Of a stretch of DNA of 64,000 nt, positions 54,141 to 61,843 are shown one piece after another (position 1 is the stretch's first letter; each line of letters starts with the position of its first letter). Position numbers and translations under genes: made by a program. Below the pieces are notes generated by a model. The model did not search any database and was not told the DNA's origin. It saw only the letters and a program-made list of their open reading frames with translations. Location of the stretch: positions 5,157,001-5,221,000 of the forward strand of contig NZ_CP077097.1 in assembly GCF_014269225.2 (NCBI RefSeq), given 5' to 3'. Source of the DNA: Pseudomonas anuradhapurensis. GTDB taxonomy: Bacteria; Pseudomonadota; Gammaproteobacteria; Pseudomonadales; Pseudomonadaceae.

Positions 54141-57100
54141 ATGCTCGATGAACGCCTTGCCCACAGGCCCATCGATTACGACCAGTCAATCGATGAGGGC
54201 TGGCTGAACCGATGCGAGATCAGCGCACTGGGCCAGGAAGGTGAGCTCAGTTACTTCCGCCTGCGCGACCCGGCTACCCACCAGGCCTGGATTGCGGTGC
54301 GCGCCCCGCTCGAGGCCCCCACTGCCTGCCAGCGCCTGGAACGTGACTACCGCCTGCAACTGGACCCGCAGTGGGCGGTGATCCCGTCGGCATTCGTGCG
54401 CTCGGCCGAAGGCCCGTTGCTGGTGTATCCGGCTGGCCGCTCAGTCGCCGACCTGATCGCTGAAGGCCCCGTGGCGCTGACGCCGTTTCTCGACATCGCA
54501 GTGAATGCGGCGCATGCACTGGCGCTGGCGCACGAACGCAATGTACTGCACGGTGCGCTGCAGCCCGAGCATGTGTGCCTGCGTGCCCAGCAGCGGGTGC
54601 GGCTGGGCTTCTTTCGCGCCGACCCGGCACAGCGGATCAGCGAACAGGGTACCCCGCCCGGCAACTGGGCCTACCTGGCACCCGAACAGGTTTGCCCGCA
54701 CGGTAGCAGCAGCGACCGCCGCAGTGACATCTATGCCCTGGGCGCAATCCTCTACCAGCTATTGCTGGGCGAGCTGCCGCTGGCCGGGCGCGACACCCAG
54801 CACTGGCGCCAGCTGCATGCCGGCGTACAGCCGCGAGCGGCCTGCGATGTGAACAGCGACGTGCCACACCCCCTCAGCCTGATCCTGGCCAAGGCCTTGG
54901 CCAAAGAGCCGGACGCCCGTTACCAGAGCGCGCGCGCCCTTGCAGTGGACCTGGCTCACTGCCAGCGGCAGTGGGCAGCCACGCAAGCCATAGCGCCCTT
55001 CACTCCAGGCTGCGCCGACCCGGTCGCACCCAGCCGCGCACGCCTGTATGGTCGCAGCGCCGAACAGCAAGCCATCGCCCTGCTGCTCAAGGCCATGCGC
55101 CGCGACAGCAAGCCACAGGTACTGCTCGTCAACGGTGCTGCCGGCATGGGCAAGTCGAGCCTGGTCGAAGCCGCACTCAAGGCCGACGTCGAGGGCTACC
55201 GGGCCGTCGGCAAATGCAACAGCCTGGCCCAGGCCGTGCCCTACACGCCCTGGGTGGAAATCCTCGGTGCGCTGACCACCCAGTTGCTGGCCACCAACAG
55301 CCAGGACCTCGACACCCTGCGTCGCGAGATCCTGCGCCGCATCAAAGGCCATGGCCGCCTGCTCGGCAAACTGGCGCCGGATTTGCAACTCATCCTCGGC
55401 CCGCTGCCCCAACTACCGGCCAAGCTCACGCGCCTTGCGCTGCACAAGGAATTGCACGCGATCGTCGAATTCCTGCAGGTGTTCAGCCGCCCTGGGCAAC
55501 CGCTGGTGTTGTTCTTCGACGACCTGCAATGGGCCGACGACGCCAGCCGGCAACTGCTGGCCCAACTGCTGGCTGACGCGCCCGATAACCTGTTGCTGAT
55601 TTTCGCCCGCTGCAACGACGCGTGCGCCAGCAGCGCGCCGCTGGCCATACCCGCAGCGCTGCGCAGCACCACGCTGAGCCTGCAGCCGTTGGCTGTGGAG
55701 GCGGTGACCGAGCTGATTGGCGAGCGCTACCACGTCGCCACCGCGGACGCGTTGCCGCTGGCCGAACGGGTGCACGACAAGACCGCCGGCAATCCGTTCT
55801 TCATCAACCAGATCCTCAAGGCCATGGTCGAAGACCAGCTGTTCACCTTCGACACCCAGGCCATGCGCTGGTCGTGGTCCCTGCAGGCCGTGGCCCGACA
55901 CTGCTACGCCGACAATGTCGCCGACCTGATGGTGCAGCGCCTGGCGCGCCTGCCGGCAGCGCAACGCGAGCTGTTGCGGGTCGCCAGCGCGGCGGGCAGC
56001 CGCTGCGATGAACGCCTGCTCCGGCAGGTGCTCGCGCAGCCGCCAGGCGAACCGTTGAAAGCCTTGATTGGCGCGGGTTTCCTGCAACCGGGCCAGAACG
56101 GCCTGAGCTTCACGCATGACCGCGTGATGGAAGCCGCTTACGCGCTGACCGCCGAGCACGAGCGCCCCTCGCTGCATGCCCGCATTGCCCTGGCCATGCG
56201 CAAGGCTTGGCCAGAGTACCTGCACGAGGTGCTGTTCGAACTCGCCAGCCAGCTGCAACGCGCCAGCCCATGCGGGTTTGCAGCGGATGACTGCGAAGCG
56301 TTCCTGCAGCTTTTGCGCGAAGCCGCAGCACGCGCACGCGACGGCGGCGCCTTCGAGCAAGCCGCTGACTATCTGCACACCGCCGAGCAGTTGCTGCACC
56401 ACTGTGCCTCGCGGGAAAGCCGCGCCACGCATGGCTTTGCCATCGCCTGCATGGCGACCGAGTGCGATATCCAGCTGTCGCGGACGGGCACCGCCGAGGC
56501 GCGCCTCACCGAGTGCCGCCAGCGCGCACGCTCGTTGCTGGACCAGGCACGAGCGTGCCGGCTGCAGGCGCTGCTGCAAACCCTGCGCGGCGACTATCAG
56601 GCGGCTATCGACAGCGCCCTGTCCGGCCTGGACTTGCTGGGTATGAGCCCGGTACGGGGCGTCGATTGGCAACAGGTCGAGGCCAGTCATGCCCAGGTAC
56701 AGGCTTTGGTCGAACAACAAGGCCGGCATTGCCTGGAATCGCTGCCGCGCACCGACTCGGAGGAGGTAACGGTTGCGATCAGCCTGCTGGCCACGCTGTC
56801 ATCATCGTTTTTCGTGAAGGACGACATCTGCTTCCTGCACCTGGCCAAACTCATGGAGATATCGCTGCTGCACGGCGTTGCCCCAGGCAGTACCTACGGC
56901 ATGGCCTGGTATGGGGTAATGATTGCCGAGCGGTTCGGCGCTTACCATGACGGCCATGCCTGCTGCCTGGCCGCGCTCAAGCTGATCGAACGGCACGGTT
57001 TCGAGGCTGACTTGACCAGCGTGCTGCTGGCCCTGGACCAGGTCAGCGCCTGGACTTCGCCCATGGAGTTCGCCCGCCGCACTGCGCTGGATGCGGTCGA

Positions 57101-59189
57101 TTCAGCGCGCCTGAGCGGCGATCTGGCAATGAGCTGCTATGCCTGCAACCACCTGGTTTCCGACTCGCTGTTCATGGGCCGCTATCTGCCGGAAGTGATC
57201 GACGAAGTGGCGCAAGGCCTGGCCACCGTGCGCCGCCACGGCTACCGCGATGTCGAACAGATCCTGCAGGCCCAGCAAGCGGTCGTCGCCACCCTGAGCG
57301 GCATGCCCTGCCCGGCCTCGGCTAGCCCGTCGAAATCGCCCACCACGCGGTTCTTCCAGCACCTGTTCAGCGGCATGGGCGCCTTCTACATGGGCAATAT
57401 TGCGCAGGCCATGCGCAACCTGGCACTGGCCGCTGACAACGCGTGGGCAGCACCGGCGCATATCAACCTGGCCGACTACCACTTGTTCCGCGGCTTGGCC
57501 CTGGGCAGCCCGGAGGCACCCGGCTGCCTGGCCGACAAGCTGCGCGAGCTGCAGGCCGTGCGTGAACGCTTCAGCCGTTGGGCCGGATTCAACCCGGCCA
57601 CCTTCCGCAACAAGCTGCTGCTGGTCGAAGGCGTGATCGCCAAGCTCGAAGGCGACGGCCTGGCCGCGATCCGCTGCTTCGACCAGGCGCAGATCGCTGC
57701 CACCGCCGCCGGCTTCATCCACGAGCAGGCGCTGGCCCATGAACAACTGGCCGAGGTGTGCATCCCCAGCGGCCTGATTTCCGGCGCCAACCTGCACCTG
57801 CGAATCGCCCGCGACTGCTTCCATATCTGGGGCGCGACCGGCAAGGTGCACCAGCTGGAGACGCTGCACCCGTTCCTGCGCACCCAGCCAATCCAGGAGA
57901 CCTATCGCGCCACCCAGCAGGCCAAGCTGGACCTGGAAGCCGGCATCGAAGCCGCGCGCGCGCTGTCCGAGGAAGTGCTGCTCGAAGGCCTGATCGAAAC
58001 CCTGATGGGCCACCTGACCCAGCACTCCGGCGCCGATCATGGTGTGTTGCTGATCGTCAGCGGCGCCGAGTTCCAGATGGCCGCCCTCGCCTACATCGAC
58101 GATGACGGGTTGCACGTGAGCATGGACAATTGCCAGAAGTTCATGACCCAGGCGCCGCTGTCGGTCATCAACGCCACCATGCGCACCCGCAAGCCGCTGG
58201 TACTCAACGATGCGCTCAGCGATTGCCCGGAGGCTTTCCGCCAGCAGTTGCAGGCGCGCAATGCCCGCTCGGTGCTGTGCCTGCCACTGGTAATCCAGGG
58301 CGTGCTGATCGGCCTGGTGTACCTGGAAAACCGCCTGGTGCCGAACCTGTTCGGCAGCCAGCGCCTGGCCATGCTGGAAATCCTCGCCTCACAGGCAGCG
58401 GTGTCGCTGCAAACCGCCAAGTTCTATACCCGCCTGGCCGAAGACAACCAGACCCGCGCCCAGATGGAAGCCGAACTGCGCCGCTCGCGGGCCGAGCTGG
58501 CGCGCAGCGCGCACCTGCAGGTGATGAACGAGCTGTCGGCATCCATCGCCCACGAAATCAGCCAGCCGCTGCTGGGTATCGCTTCCAACGCCGCAGCCAG
58601 CCTGCGCTGGCTGAAACGCGCCAAACCCGACCTGGAAGAAGCGATTGCCGGCCTGGAAGACATCCGCAATGACAGCGAACGGGCCGCCAACATCGTGCGG
58701 GCGTTGCGGGCGCTGGCCAAGCAGTCGCCGATGCAACTCAAGGCGGTTAAGCTCGACGAGCTGATCCGCGAGGTGGTGCGCCTGACCTCGGCCGATGCCA
58801 CCAGGAGCCGGGTCGACGTGCAGACACAGTTGCAGGCCGGGGTGTGCGTGATGGCAGACCCGGTGCAGTTGCAACAGCTGGTATTCAACCTGATCACCAA
58901 TGCCCTGGAGGCGTTGGCGGGGTATCGCAGCGATGGGCTGCTGCGGATTGCCTCGGCGCTGGTCGAAGATGGCGTGGAGATCTGCGTGGACGACAATGGG
59001 CCGGGGATCGCTGCGGACGAGCGCGAGCGTGTCTTCGATGCGTTTCATACCACCAAGACCGGTGGCATGGGCATGGGTTTGGCGATCTGCAGCTCGGTGG
59101 CCCAGGCGCACGGCGGGCAGTTGCAGGCGCTGGTGTCGCAGCTGGGTGGCTGCCGGATTCGTTTCACCCTGCCGGTGAATCCTTCCTAG
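54141..59189 (+). CDS. Multidomain sensor: protein pseudokinase, STAND/AAA ATPase, GAF and histidine kinase
   Basis: A 1682-residue cytoplasmic protein. Residues ~15-270 have a Ser/Thr-kinase fold, but the catalytic loop is HGALQPEH (H137; A139 where Asp is needed), the DFG equivalent is LGFF and the VAIK lysine is not seen; only LAPEQ (180-184) is kept. Residues ~305-650 are a predicted ATPase with Walker A NGAAGMGKSS (K338) and Walker B LVLFFDDLQWAD. A long TPR-like helical stretch (~700-1270) follows. GAF spans ~1277-1430. Then come HisKA with H1471 in SIAHEISQPL and HATPase with N1587, DDNGPGI (D1617) and GMGMGLAI. AGGGGGTG precedes the start. No transmembrane segment is visible. Likely partners are the divergent regulators. 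Related proteins are annotated as trifunctional kinases; the signal is unknown. Confidence 0.92.
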   Translation: MLDERLAHRPIDYDQSIDEGWLNRCEISALGQEGELSYFRLRDPATHQAWIAVRAPLEAPTACQRLERDYRLQLDPQWAVIPSAFVRSAEGPLLVYPAGRSVADLIAEGPVALTPFLDIAVNAAHALALAHERNVLHGALQPEHVCLRAQQRVRLGFFRADPAQRISEQGTPPGNWAYLAPEQVCPHGSSSDRRSDIYALGAILYQLLLGELPLAGRDTQHWRQLHAGVQPRAACDVNSDVPHPLSLILAKALAKEPDARYQSARALAVDLAHCQRQWAATQAIAPFTPGCADPVAPSRARLYGRSAEQQAIALLLKAMRRDSKPQVLLVNGAAGMGKSSLVEAALKADVEGYRAVGKCNSLAQAVPYTPWVEILGALTTQLLATNSQDLDTLRREILRRIKGHGRLLGKLAPDLQLILGPLPQLPAKLTRLALHKELHAIVEFLQVFSRPGQPLVLFFDDLQWADDASRQLLAQLLADAPDNLLLIFARCNDACASSAPLAIPAALRSTTLSLQPLAVEAVTELIGERYHVATADALPLAERVHDKTAGNPFFINQILKAMVEDQLFTFDTQAMRWSWSLQAVARHCYADNVADLMVQRLARLPAAQRELLRVASAAGSRCDERLLRQVLAQPPGEPLKALIGAGFLQPGQNGLSFTHDRVMEAAYALTAEHERPSLHARIALAMRKAWPEYLHEVLFELASQLQRASPCGFAADDCEAFLQLLREAAARARDGGAFEQAADYLHTAEQLLHHCASRESRATHGFAIACMATECDIQLSRTGTAEARLTECRQRARSLLDQARACRLQALLQTLRGDYQAAIDSALSGLDLLGMSPVRGVDWQQVEASHAQVQALVEQQGRHCLESLPRTDSEEVTVAISLLATLSSSFFVKDDICFLHLAKLMEISLLHGVAPGSTYGMAWYGVMIAERFGAYHDGHACCLAALKLIERHGFEADLTSVLLALDQVSAWTSPMEFARRTALDAVDSARLSGDLAMSCYACNHLVSDSLFMGRYLPEVIDEVAQGLATVRRHGYRDVEQILQAQQAVVATLSGMPCPASASPSKSPTTRFFQHLFSGMGAFYMGNIAQAMRNLALAADNAWAAPAHINLADYHLFRGLALGSPEAPGCLADKLRELQAVRERFSRWAGFNPATFRNKLLLVEGVIAKLEGDGLAAIRCFDQAQIAATAAGFIHEQALAHEQLAEVCIPSGLISGANLHLRIARDCFHIWGATGKVHQLETLHPFLRTQPIQETYRATQQAKLDLEAGIEAARALSEEVLLEGLIETLMGHLTQHSGADHGVLLIVSGAEFQMAALAYIDDDGLHVSMDNCQKFMTQAPLSVINATMRTRKPLVLNDALSDCPEAFRQQLQARNARSVLCLPLVIQGVLIGLVYLENRLVPNLFGSQRLAMLEILASQAAVSLQTAKFYTRLAEDNQTRAQMEAELRRSRAELARSAHLQVMNELSASIAHEISQPLLGIASNAAASLRWLKRAKPDLEEAIAGLEDIRNDSERAANIVRALRALAKQSPMQLKAVKLDELIREVVRLTSADATRSRVDVQTQLQAGVCVMADPVQLQQLVFNLITNALEALAGYRSDGLLRIASALVEDGVEICVDDNGPGIAADERERVFDAFHTTKTGGMGMGLAICSSVAQAHGGQLQALVSQLGGCRIRFTLPVNPS

Positions 59190-59331
59190 GCTCTGTACGA
59201 AAAGTCTTGAGACGCAGGTCAGGCAAGGCGAAAACAGCCGAGGAAGCGGAGTGTACTGGAGTACATGAGCATTCCGAGGCTGTTTTCAACGCAGCATGAA
59301 CAAGTATCAAGGCTTTTCGTACAGAGCCTAG
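59186..59331. mobile_element. MITE-like palindromic element inserted at the kinase stop codon
   Basis: The ends are a perfect 19-bp inverted repeat, CTAGGCTCTGTACGAAAAG at 59186-59204 and its complement at 59313-59331. The outer CTAG can be read as a 4-bp target duplication. Inside, GAAAACAGCC (near 59229) pairs with GGCTGTTTTC (near 59278), and the centre holds TGTACTGGAGTACA, so the unit folds into a nested hairpin. There is no ORF. The first CTAG supplies the TAG stop of the histidine kinase gene. It is probably a non-autonomous transposable element; I cannot name the family. Confidence 0.7.
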
Positions 59332-59337
59332 CCTGTA

Positions 59338-59373
59338 CCGGCCCCTTCGCGGATAAACCCGCGATGGGGCCGG
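59338..59373 (-). repeat. REP-like long hairpin after ycaC-type gene
   Basis: CCGGCCCC..TTCGCGG-ATAAA-CCCGCGA..GGGGCCGG gives a stem of about 15 bp with one mismatch. It lies 12 bases beyond the hydrolase stop and seven bases from the MITE-like element. It has the REP core TCGCGG(N)CCCGCGA and may end the minus-strand transcript. Confidence 0.6.
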
Positions 59374-59385
59374 CGCAGGTCTACA

Positions 59386-60012
59386 TCAACGCGAGCTCAA
59401 GGCCGCATAGCTGTTCATCAGGTTGCGGTAGTTGGGGATGCGCTGCGACAGCAGGTTGCCCAGCCCTTCGATGTCGTTGCGCCAGTCGCGATGCAGCTCA
59501 CAGGCCACCGAGAACCAGTTCATCATCTGCGCACCCGCCTGGGTCATGCGCACCCAGGCCGCCTGCTGCACGGTCTCGTTGAAGGTACCCGAGGCATCGG
59601 TCACCACGAACACTTCAAAGCCTTCCGCCAGCGCCGACAGGGTCGGGAAAGCCACGCACACATCGGTCACCACACCGGCGATGATCAGCTGCTTGCGGCC
59701 AGTGGCCTTGATTGCCTTGACGAAGTCTTCGTTATCCCAGGCGTTGATCTGGCCTGGGCGGGCGATGTACGGCGCGTCCGGGAACATTTCTTTCAGCTCG
59801 GGCACCAGCGGGCCGTTCGGGCCTTGCTCGAAGCTGGTGGTGAGGATGGTCGGCAGGCCGAAGAACTTGGCCAGGTCGCCCAGCGCCAGCACGTTGTTCT
59901 TGAACTCGTTGGGCGAGAAATCCTGTACCAGCGAGATCAGGCCGGTCTGGTGGTCGACCAGCAGCACCACGGCGTCGTCTTTGTTCAAGCGCTTGTAATC
60001 GGGTTGGCTCAT
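59386..60012 (-). CDS. ycaC: Isochorismatase-superfamily hydrolase (YcaC type)
   Basis: A 208-residue cysteine hydrolase. Catalytic landmarks are D20 in VVLLVDHQTGL and C119 in IIAGVVTDVCVAFPTL. The segments KNNVLALGDLAKFF, PYIARPGQINAWDNEDFVKA and WFSVACELHRDWRNDIEGL follow E. coli YcaC closely from memory. YcaC is an octameric hydrolase of unknown physiological substrate. AAGGAG is well placed before the ATG. The small AraC-type gene lies 72 bases upstream on the same strand. Confidence 0.9.
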   Translation of the reverse strand: MSQPDYKRLNKDDAVVLLVDHQTGLISLVQDFSPNEFKNNVLALGDLAKFFGLPTILTTSFEQGPNGPLVPELKEMFPDAPYIARPGQINAWDNEDFVKAIKATGRKQLIIAGVVTDVCVAFPTLSALAEGFEVFVVTDASGTFNETVQQAAWVRMTQAGAQMMNWFSVACELHRDWRNDIEGLGNLLSQRIPNYRNLMNSYAALSSR

Positions 60013-60084
60013 GGGGGTGACTCCTTGGGTTGGGATAACGGGCCGGCACTCTCCGCAGGGGTTATACCGGCGGATAGCTTTGGC

Positions 60085-60447
60085 TTAAGAAAGTACCTGC
60101 GCCTGACGCCAGGCCTTCGGCGGCTGGCCGACCAGACGGCTGAAGGCGCGGGTGAAATGGGCCTGGTCGCAAAAGCCGCATTCCAGGCTCACGTGGGTGA
60201 TGGGCGCCTCGGTGGCGAGCAGGCGCTTGGCCTTTTCCATGCGCGCCAGCAGGCGCCAGGCCTGGGGCGACAGGCCGGTAGCTACTTTGAACGCGCGGGA
60301 GAAATGGCTGCGGGTGAGGTTGCATACCGTGGCGATCTCGATGATCGACAACGGGCTGTGCAACATCAGTTCCTTGGCCCGGCGCAGCCGCGCGGGCGTT
60401 AGTGCGCCGGGGGTTTGCAGCGGCGCTTCGGGCGTCCCAGGGTGCAT
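60085..60447 (-). CDS. AraC-family HTH protein lacking a sensor domain
   Basis: A 120-residue protein that is almost only the double-helix-turn-helix AraC domain (LSIIEIATVCNLTRSHFSRAFKVATG; HVSLECGFCDQAHFTRAFSRLVGQPPKAWR). CAGGAG seven bases before 60447 sets the start; the longer frame to 60612 would overlap the divergent promoter region. It probably regulates the downstream ycaC-type gene, with which it may be cotranscribed. Without a ligand domain, control would come from expression level or a partner. Confidence 0.88.
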   Translation of the reverse strand: MHPGTPEAPLQTPGALTPARLRRAKELMLHSPLSIIEIATVCNLTRSHFSRAFKVATGLSPQAWRLLARMEKAKRLLATEAPITHVSLECGFCDQAHFTRAFSRLVGQPPKAWRQAQVLS

Positions 60448-60628
60448 GGCAACTCTCCTGTTCAATGGCAGGAAGTCTCGCCCCCGGCGCATGACAAAGT
60501 CCTGAGCCAAACCTGAATTGTTGTTAATTGTGCGCTGCTGGCCCAGGCTGTTTTGCCGATACCTTAAGATGCGTTTCGTATTCAGCTTCCGGCCGCTGCC
60601 AGTGGCCGGCATTCAAGGCGAAAGAGGC

Positions 60629-61606
60629 ATGCAGGAAAAACCCGCCCACCGCACCGTGGCCATGGTGCTGTTCAACGATATGTTGCTGCTGGATGTCACC
60701 GGCCCCATGGATGCATTCGCCATTGCCAACCGGTTCCTGCCTGCAGAACGGCAGTACCGGCTGCTGACCTTGGCCGAGGGACCAGCAGCGGTGCGTGGCT
60801 CATGCGGCCTGAAAGTGCTGGCTGACCGGCGCCTGGAAGACCTGCCGGAATCCGTCGACCTGCTGCTGGTGCCTGGCGGCCCGGGGGCCTATGACATCGC
60901 GCTGCCCGGGATCGAGCACTGGCTGCCCCAGGCCGTGCGCCGGGCCAGGCGCTTCGGCGCCATCTGTACCGGCGTGTTCCTGCTGGGGCGGGCCGGGCTG
61001 CTGGATGGCTATCGCTGCACCACCCACTGGAACTACGTAGAGCGCCTGGCCCAGGCGTTTCCCCAGGCCAAGGTCGAAACCGAGCAGATCTATGTGATCG
61101 ACCGTTGCCTGATCACGTCGGGCGGCATCACCGCAGGTATCGACCTGGCATTGGCGGTGGTCGCCGAAGATCACGGCAAGGCGCTGGCCCTGGACGTGGC
61201 CAAAGTGCTGCTGGTCGCCCGTCATCGCCAGGGCGGGCAAACGCCCTATGGGCCGTTGCTGGCGGCGGTGCCGCGGGATGACTCGCCGATTGCCCGGGTA
61301 CAGGCATACATCGTCGACCATATCGAGCAGGCGTTCACCGTGCAGAAGATGGCCGACCTGGTGGCCATGAGTGGGCGCAACTTTGCCCGCACGTTCCAGC
61401 GCGAGGTGGGCATCACGCCGTTGCAGTACCTGCAGAACGCGCGCATCGACCGCGCGCGCAAGTTGCTGGAAGGCAGTGACCTGCCATTGAAGGTGGTGGC
61501 AGCACGGTGCGGGTTTGGCAGCGACCGGCACATGCGCAAGGTGTTCTGTGAACGGATTGGCATGACGCCGGCGCAGTATCGGGCACAGTTTGGTGGCGGT
61601 GAATAG
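60629..61606 (+). CDS. GlxA-family transcriptional regulator (DJ-1/PfpI plus AraC HTH)
   Basis: A 325-residue regulator. Residues ~8-185 are a DJ-1/PfpI-like domain with the elbow GAICTGVFLLGRAGLL, including the Cys in ICTG. Residues ~215-320 are an AraC double HTH (VQKMADLVAMSGRNFARTFQREVG; VVAARCGFGSDRHMRKVF). The family includes regulators of choline, carnitine and arginine catabolism, usually sensing amine- or amidine-type ligands. AAAGAGG precedes the start at 60629. It is divergent from the small AraC gene and may jointly control the ycaC-type gene. Confidence 0.9.
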   Translation: MQEKPAHRTVAMVLFNDMLLLDVTGPMDAFAIANRFLPAERQYRLLTLAEGPAAVRGSCGLKVLADRRLEDLPESVDLLLVPGGPGAYDIALPGIEHWLPQAVRRARRFGAICTGVFLLGRAGLLDGYRCTTHWNYVERLAQAFPQAKVETEQIYVIDRCLITSGGITAGIDLALAVVAEDHGKALALDVAKVLLVARHRQGGQTPYGPLLAAVPRDDSPIARVQAYIVDHIEQAFTVQKMADLVAMSGRNFARTFQREVGITPLQYLQNARIDRARKLLEGSDLPLKVVAARCGFGSDRHMRKVFCERIGMTPAQYRAQFGGGE

Positions 61607-61624
61607 TCGGATCTGCGCTGCCTT

Positions 61625-61708
61625 CTTCGCGGGCACGCCCGCTCCCACAGCGATAACACTGGCCTCAGGGGCAGTGTTGTACCTGTGGGAGCGGGCGTGC
61701 CCGCGAAG
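61625..61708. repeat. Inverted pair of REP elements (GCGGGCACGCCCGC type)
   Basis: TTCGCGGGCACGCCCGCTCC plus CACAG (61625-61650) faces CTGTGGGAGCGGGCGTGCCC plus GCGAA (to 61708). They lie between the GlxA-type regulator and the antiporter gene on the same strand, separating two transcripts. Confidence 0.85.
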
Positions 61709-61843
61709 AGACCACCACAGGTTGTCACCTGGGCCGGGACAATGTTTCTCCGCAATAGCAGATTGTCCGACTCCATCACAACCCCCAGAATTGTCCGCCA
61801 AACTGGTCTAATGCTGCCCCGGCAGCTCATGGAGTACGAGCCA

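Noticed and set aside
59186..59331. Integron attC site or Rho-independent terminator
   Set aside because: There is no integron integrase or attC R-box layout, and no U-tract; the 19-bp perfect terminal repeats fit a small transposable element better.
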